A stretch of DNA of 34,523 nucleotides from an uncultured Lachnospiraceae bacterium (GTDB lineage: Bacteria > Bacillota > Clostridia > Lachnospirales > Lachnospiraceae): positions 1-34,523 of the forward strand of contig CALCMD010000066.1 of the NCBI GenBank assembly GCA_937965795.1, in the 5' to 3' direction. Below, piece by piece: positions 14,806 to 22,901 of this stretch. Position 1 is the stretch's first letter. The number at the start of each line of letters is the position of its first letter. Made by a program: the position numbers and the translations under genes. The notes beneath the pieces were generated by a model. It was not told where the DNA came from. It saw only the letters and a program-made list of their open reading frames with translations, and ran no database searches.

Positions 14806-16038
14806 ATGGCCGGGAAGTACACAGGTCTGGAGGGGTATTACAGCATAAAGAATAATAAGAAAATGCGTTTTGGCTATACGACAGGATCATGTGCGGCGGG
14901 GGCTGCAAAGGCGGCGGGCAGGATGCTTCTGCTGGGGGAGAGCTGCCAGTATACGGAGCTTATGACGCCGAAAGGGATTTTGCTGAACCTGGAAATTCTG
15001 CATATGACGCAAGGGGAGAACTGGGTTTCCTGCGCCGTCCGGAAGGATGCGGGAGACGACCCGGACAGGACGGACGGGCTGGAAATCTATGCAAAGGTTG
15101 AGAAAAGGAATACGCCGGGTATCTCCATTGACGGAGGGGAGGGCGTGGGAAGGGTTACGAAAAAGGGACTGGAGCAGCCTGTCGGAAGCGCTGCCATCAA
15201 TAAAGTTCCCAGGGCTATGATAGAAAAGGAACTCGAAGAAATCTGTGATGCGGCGGATTATGAGGGCGGTCTGTTCGTAACTGTGAGCGTGCCAAAAGGA
15301 GCCGGGATAGCAGTCGGAACCTTTAATCCGAGGCTTGGCATTGAAGGAGGGATTTCGATTTTGGGAACGTCCGGAATCGTAGAGCCCATGAGCGAGACGG
15401 CGCTGATCCGGAGCATCGAAGTGGAGATGCGCCAGAAGGTGGAAAACGGCGCGCAGTATCTTTTGATAACGCCGGGGAATTATGGCGCGGCTTACCTGAG
15501 GGAGCGTATGGAGCTGCCCTTTGCGGATAGCATGAAGTGCAGTAATTATGTGGGAGAAACGCTGGATATGGCGCTGGATATGGGGGTAAAAGGGATTTTG
15601 TTTGTCTCACATATCGGAAAGTTTGCAAAGGTTGCGGCTGGGATTATGAATACGCATTCCCGCTGTGCGGACGCCAGGGTGGAAGTGATGGCGGGCAATG
15701 CCCTGCGGGCGGGAATCTCGCTGGAAGGGGCAAAAGAAATCCTCCATACGGTTACGACAGACGAGGCGCTGGACATTATAAAAAGGGAGAATCTTTTAAA
15801 GGAAACCATGAAGGAGATGACAGACAGGATTCTGTATTACCTGAATCACAGGGTTTACGGCAGAATGCTTCTGGGAGCCGTACTTTTTTCGAACGAACAT
15901 GGTTATCTGGGAGAGACAGAGCATGTACAGGAGCTGACGCTGCTTCTGAAAAAGCAGCATGAGGTAACTATTCAGAACAGTCGGAACTGTGAAGGTACTG
16001 AACAGTTACAGCATGAGAAAGAAATACAGAGGAGATAG
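14806..16038 (+). CDS. cbiD: Cobalt-precorrin-5B (C1)-methyltransferase
   Basis: CbiD methylates C1 of the ring during anaerobic corrin synthesis. The 410-residue protein has the family signature FGYTTGSCAAGAAKAA at about residues 24-39 and the conserved INKVPRAMI and GGISILGTSGIVEPMSE segments. ATG 14806 follows a strong GGGGGAGGAG (14792-14801); the in-frame extension to ATG 14668 lies inside the terminator and is rejected. The last roughly 24 residues (from about EVTIQNSRN) are encoded by the palindromic repeat at 15964-16010 and what follows it, so the natural C-terminus has been extended by a repeat insertion. First gene of the operon; stop is followed at once by cbiL. Confidence 0.93.
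   Translation: MAGKYTGLEGYYSIKNNKKMRFGYTTGSCAAGAAKAAGRMLLLGESCQYTELMTPKGILLNLEILHMTQGENWVSCAVRKDAGDDPDRTDGLEIYAKVEKRNTPGISIDGGEGVGRVTKKGLEQPVGSAAINKVPRAMIEKELEEICDAADYEGGLFVTVSVPKGAGIAVGTFNPRLGIEGGISILGTSGIVEPMSETALIRSIEVEMRQKVENGAQYLLITPGNYGAAYLRERMELPFADSMKCSNYVGETLDMALDMGVKGILFVSHIGKFAKVAAGIMNTHSRCADARVEVMAGNALRAGISLEGAKEILHTVTTDEALDIIKRENLLKETMKEMTDRILYYLNHRVYGRMLLGAVLFSNEHGYLGETEHVQELTLLLKKQHEVTIQNSRNCEGTEQLQHEKEIQRR
15964..16010. repeat. Palindromic repeat, copy 1, inside the 3' end of cbiD
   Basis: GTAACTATTCAG (15964-15975) is the near-perfect reverse complement of CTGAACAGTTAC (15998-16009), and an inner ACAGT/ACTGT pair closes a small loop. The last 30 bases (15981-16010) are identical to 16792-16821. 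Here the element is translated as part of CbiD. Confidence 0.8.
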
Positions 16039-16043
16039 TGAAT

Positions 16044-16739
16044 ATGAATGGAAAACTGTTTGGTTTAGGAGTAGGGCCGGGAGATGCGGAGCTTCTCACG
16101 TTAAAGGCGCTGCGTCTGATAAAGGAAAGTGAAGTGATTGCGGTGCCGGGAAATGACACGGAGAATAGCGTGGCTTATCAGATTGTCAAAAGCGTGTACG
16201 ACGGGCTGGATGAGAAAATACTGCTGCCCGTTGCCATGCCTATGACAAAAGACGCCGCTGTGCTGGAGGAAAATCACAAAAAGGCGGCGGATGATGTGGA
16301 ATTTCATTTGAAACAGGGACGTCAGGTAGCTTTTCTTACGCTTGGGGACCCGACGGTATATTCCACATATCTGTATGTACATAAAAGGATTCTGGAGAGG
16401 GGTTATGAGGCGGAGATTGTCAGCGGCATCACTTCTTTCTGCGCTGTGGCGGCAAGGCTGAACATGGGGCTTGTGGAGATGGCGGAGCCGCTTCATGTGA
16501 TTCCGGCTACTTACAAAGCGGAAGAGATGGATGAGATTTTAAAGCTTCCCGGAACAAAAGTCCTGATGAAGACAGGAAAGAAAATGAAGCAGGTGAGAGA
16601 GAGTATTTTGAGAAGTGGACAGCAGGCGGTGATGATTGAAAACTGCGGGATGGAATCGGAAAAAATTTACGAATCGGCAGAGGAAATCCCCGAAGTAGCG
16701 GGATATTACTCCTTGATTATTGTAAAAGAGAGTAACTGA
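16044..16739 (+). CDS. cbiL: Cobalt-factor II / precorrin-2 C20-methyltransferase
   Basis: CbiL transfers a methyl group from S-adenosylmethionine to C20 of cobalt-precorrin-2. The 231-residue protein is a tetrapyrrole methylase: GLGVGPGDAELLTLKA at the N-terminus, the LTLGDPTVYSTY loop for SAM, and EIVSGITSFCAVAARL. ATG 16044 is preceded by AGAGGAG at a good distance; GTG 16038 two codons earlier is the alternative and would overlap the cbiD stop. The final two codons and TGA stop come from the start of repeat copy 2. Substrate assignment (C20 rather than another methylase) rests on the sequence type and on the neighbouring cobalt-early genes. Confidence 0.9.
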   Translation: MNGKLFGLGVGPGDAELLTLKALRLIKESEVIAVPGNDTENSVAYQIVKSVYDGLDEKILLPVAMPMTKDAAVLEENHKKAADDVEFHLKQGRQVAFLTLGDPTVYSTYLYVHKRILERGYEAEIVSGITSFCAVAARLNMGLVEMAEPLHVIPATYKAEEMDEILKLPGTKVLMKTGKKMKQVRESILRSGQQAVMIENCGMESEKIYESAEEIPEVAGYYSLIIVKESN

Positions 16740-16821
16740 TTCAGAAGTGCAAAAATCCCATCGTTGAAGACGATTTTCATGGATTTTTGCATCGGAACTG
16801 TGAAGGTACTGAACAGTTACA
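16732..16821. repeat. Palindromic repeat, copy 2, between cbiL and cbiF, enlarged by a hairpin
   Basis: The outer arms GTAACTGATTCAG (16732-16744) and CTGAACAGTTAC (16809-16820) match those of copy 1. Between them lies an added hairpin, TGCAAAAATCC (16748-16758) with GGATTTTTGCA (16781-16791), plus an inner ATCGT/ACGAT. The 30 bases at 16792-16821 are identical to copy 1. The cbiL stop codon is inside the left arm. Confidence 0.82.
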
Positions 16822-16847
16822 AAAGAGAAAAGAAATGAGGACAAGAT

Positions 16848-17612
16848 ATGATACATTTTGTAGGTGCAGGCAGCGGGGCGGCAGACTTAATTACCGTCCG
16901 GGGGAAAAAATATCTGGAGGAAGCAGACGTCATTATTTATGCAGGCTCGCTGGTAAATCCTGCGCTTTTGGCTCATGCAAAAGGCGGATGCCAGATTTAC
17001 AACAGCGCCAAAATGACGCTGGAAGAAGTGCTGGAGGTGATGTTCCAGGCGGAGAGGGAAGAAAAAATGACGGTGCGTCTCCACACAGGAGACCCCTGCC
17101 TTTATGGAGCTATCCGGGAGCAGATGGACGTCCTGGATGAGAAAGGGATTGCGTATGATTACTGTCCGGGCGTCAGTTCTTTCTGCGGCGCTGCGTCAGC
17201 CCTGAATCTGGAGTATACGCTTCCCGATGTGTCGCAGAGTGTGGTGATTACACGTATGGCGGGGCGGACGCCTGTCCCTGAGAAGGAAAGCATTGAGTCC
17301 TTCGCTGCGCACCATGCTACGATGGTGGTATTTTTAAGCGCTGGAATGCTGGACGAACTTTCCAGAAGGCTCATTGCCGGGGGATATGGGCCGGATACCC
17401 CTGCGGCGATTGTATATAAGGCTACCTGGGAGGATGAAAAATCTTTTGTCTGTACGGTGGAAACACTGGCGCAGACGGCAAGGGAAAATAAGATCACAAA
17501 AACGGCGCTGATGATTATCGGAGACGCAGTTGCCCATCATTCTTATGGGCGCTCGAAGCTGTACGACCCTGGATTTACGACGGAATTCCGCAAAGGAAGT
17601 GATGGGGTATAA
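16848..17612 (+). CDS. cbiF: Cobalt-precorrin-4 (C11)-methyltransferase
   Basis: CbiF/CobM methylates C11 with S-adenosylmethionine. The 254-residue protein shows the tetrapyrrole methylase pattern HFVGAGSGAADLITVRG, the C11-type IIYAGSLVNPALL, LHTGDPCLYGAIREQMD and the CPGVSSFCGAASAL loop, with ITRMAGRTPVPE as the subfamily signature. A GAGG ribosome-binding site lies within the tail shared with repeat copy 1's flank. It follows cbiL across repeat copy 2 and is followed by cbiG after one base. Confidence 0.93.
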   Translation: MIHFVGAGSGAADLITVRGKKYLEEADVIIYAGSLVNPALLAHAKGGCQIYNSAKMTLEEVLEVMFQAEREEKMTVRLHTGDPCLYGAIREQMDVLDEKGIAYDYCPGVSSFCGAASALNLEYTLPDVSQSVVITRMAGRTPVPEKESIESFAAHHATMVVFLSAGMLDELSRRLIAGGYGPDTPAAIVYKATWEDEKSFVCTVETLAQTARENKITKTALMIIGDAVAHHSYGRSKLYDPGFTTEFRKGSDGV

Positions 17613-17613
17613 A

Positions 17614-18795
17614 ATGAAAATTTCAATGATTAGTTTTAGCTGGACAGGCTGCCGCCTGGCAGATGGAATCCGCCGGGAATTGGAAGCGTGTTCTTATAAG
17701 GTGAAATGCTACAGGAAGAGTAAATATGCAGAGAAAAGGCAGGAGGAGTTCGTGCGCCGGAAGGAAGCAGAAAATTTGCCGGAGGAATCTATAGGACGGG
17801 AAGCGGCAGAATCCGTCTGCCAGAAGGGTGTGCAGATTCTGGAAAATGTGAAAATATTTCCGGAACCTGTCACGGAATCGGTAAAAGAATGGACAGGAAA
17901 GAGATTTGCCGACAGCGACGCTATCATTTTTGTGGGAGCCTGCGGGATTGCGGTGAGGAGCATTGCACCTTTCCTGAAAAGTAAGAAAACAGACCCGGCA
18001 GTCGTGGTCGTGGATGAGATGGGGACATATGTCGTTTCCCTCCTGTCCGGGCATCTTGGCGGAGCCAATGAGCTGACAGAAAAGATTGCGAAAATCACGC
18101 AGGGAGAAGCAGTCATCACTACGGCGACAGATTTAAATCAGAAATTTGCCGTGGATGTTTTTGCAAAGAAAAATGAATGCCAGATTTCCGATATGAAGCT
18201 GGCAAAGGATATTTCCGCCGCGCTGCTTGCAGATGAGGAAGTCGGCTTTGAAACAGATTTTCTCTACAATGGCGAGATACCGCGCGAGCTGAGTTACAGT
18301 AATGTGTGGAACGAAGGAGCGGAGATTGGCATTTTCGTTACGATTCATGACTGGGAACGTATTTATAAGCACACGCTTTACCTGATCCCGAGGATTGTTA
18401 CGGTGGGCGTGGGATGTAAAAAAGGAACGTCAAAAGAGACGGTGGAAAAGGTAATCCGCAGGGCGTGTGAGGAGATTTCAGTTTTTCCTGCTGCCGTGGC
18501 GCAGGTGGCAAGCATTGATTTGAAAAAAGAGGAAGAAGGAATCCTGGAATATTGTAAAGAGAGAAACCTGCCGTTTCTGACCTATACGGCGGAGGAATTA
18601 AAGAAGGCGGAAGGTACGTTTACGGCTTCCGGATTTGTCGAGGAAGTGACCGGGGTCGATAATGTATGTGAAAGGGCCGCGGTTTTAGGAAGCAGCACAG
18701 ACGGAAAAGCAGGAAGATTAATCGGTGAAAAATATGCGCAGGACGGCGTTACGGCTGCGCTTGCCGTGAAGGAATGGAGGGTGAAATTTGAATAA
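17614..18795 (+). CDS. cbiG: Cobalt-precorrin-5A hydrolase
   Basis: CbiG opens the delta-lactone of cobalt-precorrin-5A and releases acetaldehyde (C20). The 393-residue protein has the three CbiG parts: an N-terminal domain, a central domain with FVGACGIAVRSIAPFL and VSLLSGHLGGANELT (about 115-165), and the C-terminal domain with VTVGVGCKKGTSKE, AQVASIDLKKEE and GVDNVCERAA. ATG 17614 begins one base after the cbiF stop; an in-frame ATG at 17530 would overlap cbiF by over 80 bases and lacks conserved sequence. The gap between N-terminal and central parts (about residues 35-80) is lysine/glutamate-rich and likely a flexible insert. It overlaps cbiH by 8 bases. Confidence 0.92.
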   Translation: MKISMISFSWTGCRLADGIRRELEACSYKVKCYRKSKYAEKRQEEFVRRKEAENLPEESIGREAAESVCQKGVQILENVKIFPEPVTESVKEWTGKRFADSDAIIFVGACGIAVRSIAPFLKSKKTDPAVVVVDEMGTYVVSLLSGHLGGANELTEKIAKITQGEAVITTATDLNQKFAVDVFAKKNECQISDMKLAKDISAALLADEEVGFETDFLYNGEIPRELSYSNVWNEGAEIGIFVTIHDWERIYKHTLYLIPRIVTVGVGCKKGTSKETVEKVIRRACEEISVFPAAVAQVASIDLKKEEEGILEYCKERNLPFLTYTAEELKKAEGTFTASGFVEEVTGVDNVCERAAVLGSSTDGKAGRLIGEKYAQDGVTAALAVKEWRVKFE

Positions 18796-19525
18796 ATTGT
18801 ATGTGGTAGGCATCGGACCGGGGGCCTACGAAAAAATGACGATAGAAGCAGTAGAAGCATTGAAAAGCAGCGATGTTATTATCGGGTATACGGTATACGT
18901 TGACCTTGTAAAAGAGCATTTTCCCGGAAAAGAGTTTATGACGACGCCGATGAAAAAGGAAGTAGACCGCTGTATCATGGCTTTTGAGGAAGCGAAGAAA
19001 GGGAAAACCGTTTCTATGATTTGCAGCGGGGATGCAGGTGTTTACGGAATGTCTGGCTTAATGTATGAAACAGGAGTGAATTATCCGGAGGTAGAACTTC
19101 AGGTAATACCAGGCGTTACAGCGGCAACCGGCGGGGCGGCAGTGTTGGGCGCGCCGCTGATTCATGATTTCTGCCTGATTAGTTTAAGCGATTTGCTGAC
19201 TCCGTGGGAGAAAATCGAGGCAAGGCTGCTGGCAGCTTCCAAAGCGGATTTTGTGATTTGCTTATACAATCCTTCCAGCAAAAAACGTCATGACTATCTG
19301 GAAAAGGCATGCAGCCTGATGCTGGAATATAAAGCGCCGGAGACTGTCTGCGGGATTGTGTGGAACATCGGAAGAGATGGGGAAGAGAGGAAAGTTCTGA
19401 CCTTAAACGAGCTGAAAGATACAAAGGTAGATATGTTTACTACGGTATTTATCGGCAATTCCCAGACAATGGAAATCGGCGGGGAAATGGTTACGCCCAG
19501 GGGCTATAAGACATGTGTAAAGTGA
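18788..19525 (+). CDS. cbiH: Cobalt-precorrin-3 (C17)-methyltransferase
   Basis: CbiH/CobJ methylates C17 and drives ring contraction. The 245-residue protein starts LYVVGIGPGAYEKMTIEA and contains the subfamily motifs DVIIGYTVYVDLV, ICSGDAGVYGMSGLMYE, VIPGVTAATGGAAVLGAPL and LYNPSSKKR. TTG 18788 is the start, with GGAGG at 18776-18780; no suitable ATG exists before the conserved first strand. It overlaps cbiG upstream and the cbiJ-E-T fusion downstream, so translation of the three is probably coupled. No ferredoxin-like extension (as in CobZ or some CbiH60 forms) is present. Confidence 0.92.
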   Translation: MNKLYVVGIGPGAYEKMTIEAVEALKSSDVIIGYTVYVDLVKEHFPGKEFMTTPMKKEVDRCIMAFEEAKKGKTVSMICSGDAGVYGMSGLMYETGVNYPEVELQVIPGVTAATGGAAVLGAPLIHDFCLISLSDLLTPWEKIEARLLAASKADFVICLYNPSSKKRHDYLEKACSLMLEYKAPETVCGIVWNIGRDGEERKVLTLNELKDTKVDMFTTVFIGNSQTMEIGGEMVTPRGYKTCVK

Positions 19526-21492
19526 TTGTTTTTGCAGGAACAACCGAGGGAAGGCTGATTGCGGAGTTTCTCAGCAAAAGAAGGGTTTCTGCCCATATAT
19601 GTGTGGCTACGGAATACGGAGAGGAGCTTTTGCCGGAGAGCGGATGCCTGGAAATCTCTCATGAGCGGCTGGATGAGGAGGGCATGGAGCTTTTGATGAG
19701 AGAAAAGAATCTTCCGCTGGTGATTGACGCCACGCATCCCTACGCCGTCTGCGCGACGGAAAACATAAAAAAAGCATGTGAGAGGACAGGCGCTTCTTAT
19801 GTCAGGGTCTTAAGGGAAAACCAGGGGGATATGGCTGACGGAAAGTGCATGTTTGCTGACAGCGTGGAGGAAGCAGTCGCCATTCTGGAGCAGACAGAGG
19901 GAAATATCCTTGTCACGACGGGAAGCAAGGAGGCGGCGAAATATACGGCGTTATCCGATTACCAGAACAGAGTCTTTTTAAGAGTACTTTCTCTTCCACA
20001 GGCGGCGGAGGAATGCGCGCGTCTCGGATTTAAAGGGCGGAACTTAATCTGTATGCAGGGGCCTTTTTCGAAAGAACTGAATGCGGCGATGCTGCGCCAG
20101 TTGGACTGTAAGTATCTGGTTACCAAGATGTCGGGAAATACGGGAGGATTTCAGGAAAAACTGGATGCGGCCAGGGAGTGCGGCTGTATTCCGGTGATGA
20201 TCGGAAGACCCTTAAAGGAAACAGGAATTTCTGTAAATGCGTGTAAAAGACTGCTGTGCGAAAAACTGTCGCTTCCTTCTGAGGCGGAAATCTTTCTTGT
20301 GGGAATCGGCATGGGAGGCAGGGAAAGCCGGACAGAAGAGGCGTCCCGGACGCTTCGGGAGGCGGATTTAATCATAGGGGCAAAACGGATGGTGGAAGCC
20401 TGCGCGGAAGCCGGGCAGGACGTTTATCAGGAGTATGACAGCAGAAAGATCGGGGATTACATAGAAAACCATCCGGAATATGAGAAGATTGCGGTGGTTC
20501 TGTCGGGAGACGTCGGCTTTTACAGCGGGGCGAGGAAACTGCTTGCGGTACTTGGAAAACAGGCGCATCTCGTATGCGGGGTTTCCTCTGTGGCGTATTT
20601 TATGAGCCGTATCGGAAAGCCGTGGGATGACGCAGTCATCACCAGTTCCCACGGGAGGAGCAGCAATCTGGTTTCTCTTGCGAAGCATCATAACAGGGTG
20701 TTCTCCATTCTGGGCACCGCAGACGGGATTGCTTCTACGGCAGAAAAGCTCCTGGAATATGGGCTTGGAAATGTGACGATGTATACCGGGGAGCAGCTTT
20801 CTTACCGGGAAGAAAAAATTCTTCATGGGAAGCCGCAGGATTTTCTGGGATATCAGGCAGATGCGCTCAGCGTGGTGTGCATTGAAAATGAGGAGTATGA
20901 GGAGCTTCCGGTGACTCATGGAATCCGGGATGGGGAATTTATCAGGGATAAGGTGCCTATGACGAAAGAGGAGATACGGACGATTTCTCTTTCCAAGCTG
21001 GGACTGCGAAAAGATTCCGTATGCTACGATATCGGCGCGGGCACAGGCTCTGTCGCTGTGGAAATGGCGGTGCGGATGCCGGAGGGAAAGGTCTATGCCA
21101 TCGAAAAGAAACCTTTGGCCGTGGAGCTTTTGAAGAAAAATAAGATGAAATTTGCAGCAGAGAACCTGGAAATCGTAGAGGGGGAAGCGCCTTTGGCAAT
21201 GGAGGATTTGCAGGCGCCCACCCATGCGTTTATCGGCGGCTCTTCCGGGAAGATGAAGGAAATCATGGAGCTGCTTCTTAAGAAAAACCCGGAAGTAAGG
21301 ATGGTGGTAAACTGCATTGCCCTTGAGACCATTTCGGAGGTTCTGCATTGCCTGAACGCATTGCCCGTGGAAGATACGGAAATCATTCAGGCGGCGGTCA
21401 GCAGGGCAAAAACAGCGGGAGCCTATCACATGATGACAGGGGAAAATCCAATTACAATTATTTCCTGCACAGGAAAAAGGCGGCGGGAATAA
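19513..21492 (+). CDS. cbiJ-cbiE-cbiT: Triple fusion: precorrin-6A reductase, C5- and C15-methyltransferases
   Basis: One 659-residue protein performs three steps. Residues 1-250 are CbiJ/CobK (NAD(P)H-dependent cobalt-precorrin-6A reduction): VIVFAGTTEGRLIAEFL, DATHPYA, TGSKEAAKY and TKMSGNTGGF. Residues about 258-465 are CbiE (C5-methylation): FLVGIGMGGRESRT, VVLSGDVGFYSGAR, VCGVSSVAYFMSRIG and the SSHGR segment. Residues about 470-659 are CbiT (C15-methylation with C12 acetate decarboxylation): a Rossmann methyltransferase with CYDIGAGTGSVAVEMA and AIEKK. All signature motifs are intact, so each unit should be active. CbiE-CbiT fusions (CobL) are common; adding the reductase is less so. 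It overlaps cbiH by 13 bases. Confidence 0.93.
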   Translation: MCKVIVFAGTTEGRLIAEFLSKRRVSAHICVATEYGEELLPESGCLEISHERLDEEGMELLMREKNLPLVIDATHPYAVCATENIKKACERTGASYVRVLRENQGDMADGKCMFADSVEEAVAILEQTEGNILVTTGSKEAAKYTALSDYQNRVFLRVLSLPQAAEECARLGFKGRNLICMQGPFSKELNAAMLRQLDCKYLVTKMSGNTGGFQEKLDAARECGCIPVMIGRPLKETGISVNACKRLLCEKLSLPSEAEIFLVGIGMGGRESRTEEASRTLREADLIIGAKRMVEACAEAGQDVYQEYDSRKIGDYIENHPEYEKIAVVLSGDVGFYSGARKLLAVLGKQAHLVCGVSSVAYFMSRIGKPWDDAVITSSHGRSSNLVSLAKHHNRVFSILGTADGIASTAEKLLEYGLGNVTMYTGEQLSYREEKILHGKPQDFLGYQADALSVVCIENEEYEELPVTHGIRDGEFIRDKVPMTKEEIRTISLSKLGLRKDSVCYDIGAGTGSVAVEMAVRMPEGKVYAIEKKPLAVELLKKNKMKFAAENLEIVEGEAPLAMEDLQAPTHAFIGGSSGKMKEIMELLLKKNPEVRMVVNCIALETISEVLHCLNALPVEDTEIIQAAVSRAKTAGAYHMMTGENPITIISCTGKRRRE

Positions 21493-21508
21493 GAAAGAAG
21501 GAATCGTT

Positions 21509-22888
21509 ATGAAGATACCCCGGTTTCTTTTGACCGCAGGCGCGAGCGGAAGCGGAAAAACCCTGCTTACCTGCGGAATTCTACAGGCGTTTGTAAACCG
21601 CGGGCTGACTCCGGCGTCTTTTAAATGCGGGCCGGATTACATTGACCCGATGTTCCATACAAAGGTCATCGGTACGAAGTCCCGGAATCTGGACACCTTT
21701 TTTGCGGATGAAAAGACAGTAAGACATCTGTTGGCGAAAAACAGTAAGGGCTGCGGTCTGGCGGTGATGGAAGGCGTTATGGGCTATTATGACGGAGTGG
21801 GGGGGACGACCACAAAGGCAAGCGCCTACGACCTGGCGCGGGTTACGGATACCCCGGCTGTCCTGATTGTAAACTGCAAGGGCATGAGCGTGTCCATACT
21901 GCCTTATATAGAAGGCTTTGTCCGGTTCCGGAAGGACAGCCGGATCAAAGGTGTGATTTTCAATCAGATGTCCCCCATGCTTTATCCACGGGTGAAAAAA
22001 ATGACGGAAGAGGAGCTGGAAATCCGGGTGTACGGCTATGTGCCGAAGGTGGAGGAGTGTGCGATTGAGAGCAGGCATCTGGGTCTGGTCATGCCGGATG
22101 AAGTGGAGGGCTTTCGGGAAAAGCTCTGCCGCCTGGCACAGATTCTGGAAGGAACACTGGACCTGGACGGTCTTTTGGAACTGGCGGACAGTGCGGGAGA
22201 GTATGAAGAAACAGATTGCGCCGAAGAGGAAAACAGCATGTGCGAGGGACAGGAAAAGGTGCGCATCGGTCTTGCGCAGGATGAGGCGTTCTGTTTTCTG
22301 TATGAGGATAACCTGGAGCTTTTAAAGGATATGGGGGCGGAACTGATACCGTTTTCGCCTGTCCGGGATGGCAGACTGCCCGAAAATCTGGACGGGCTTT
22401 TGCTGTACGGGGGCTATCCGGAGCTTTTCGGCAGACAGCTTGAAAAAAACGCTGCGCTCAGGGAGGAAATCAGAGAGGAGCTTAAGCGGGGAATGCCTGC
22501 GATGGCGGAATGCGGAGGTTTTATGTACCTGCATGATACCTTTGAAGATGCCAAAGGAAATCCCTGTGCCGGTGTGGGAGCCATTCATGGAAGGGCATAT
22601 AAGACGCCAAAGCTTTCCCGCTTTGGATATATTTCCGTCAGAAAAAAGGAAGGGACGGTATTTGGCGAGGAGATTGGCGCTTGTCCTGCCCATGAATTCC
22701 ACTATTTTGATTCGACAAGCTGCGGGACGGACTTTTATGCACAGAAGCCGGAAAGCGGCAGGGGATGGGAATGTATCCATAGTACCGATACGATGCTGGC
22801 AGGTTTTCCTCATTTTTATTATTATGGGAATCCAAAGCTTGCGAAAGCATTTTTAAACGTCTGCCGCAGGTTTCAAAAGAGGAAATAA
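21509..22888 (+). CDS. cbiA: Cobyrinate a,c-diamide synthase
   Basis: CbiA amidates the a and c acetate side chains of cobyrinate using ATP and glutamine. The 459-residue protein has a DTB-synthetase-like ATP domain (P-loop GASGSGKTLL near residue 12; FKCGPDYIDPMFH; VMEGVMGYYDG) and a class I glutamine amidotransferase domain with the nucleophile Cys in MAECGGFMYL and the partner His in the AHEFHY segment. Between them is a short acidic linker (about 230-247). AAGGAA lies before ATG 21509. The size is typical of anaerobic-pathway CbiA. Confidence 0.93.
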   Translation: MKIPRFLLTAGASGSGKTLLTCGILQAFVNRGLTPASFKCGPDYIDPMFHTKVIGTKSRNLDTFFADEKTVRHLLAKNSKGCGLAVMEGVMGYYDGVGGTTTKASAYDLARVTDTPAVLIVNCKGMSVSILPYIEGFVRFRKDSRIKGVIFNQMSPMLYPRVKKMTEEELEIRVYGYVPKVEECAIESRHLGLVMPDEVEGFREKLCRLAQILEGTLDLDGLLELADSAGEYEETDCAEEENSMCEGQEKVRIGLAQDEAFCFLYEDNLELLKDMGAELIPFSPVRDGRLPENLDGLLLYGGYPELFGRQLEKNAALREEIREELKRGMPAMAECGGFMYLHDTFEDAKGNPCAGVGAIHGRAYKTPKLSRFGYISVRKKEGTVFGEEIGACPAHEFHYFDSTSCGTDFYAQKPESGRGWECIHSTDTMLAGFPHFYYYGNPKLAKAFLNVCRRFQKRK

Positions 22889-22901
22889 GGAGGAAAGACA
22901 C

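Noticed and set aside
20368..21429. 353-codon minus-strand frame opposite cbiE/cbiT
   Set aside because: Antisense shadow of the triple fusion, low-complexity His/Arg/Phe-rich translation, no motif.
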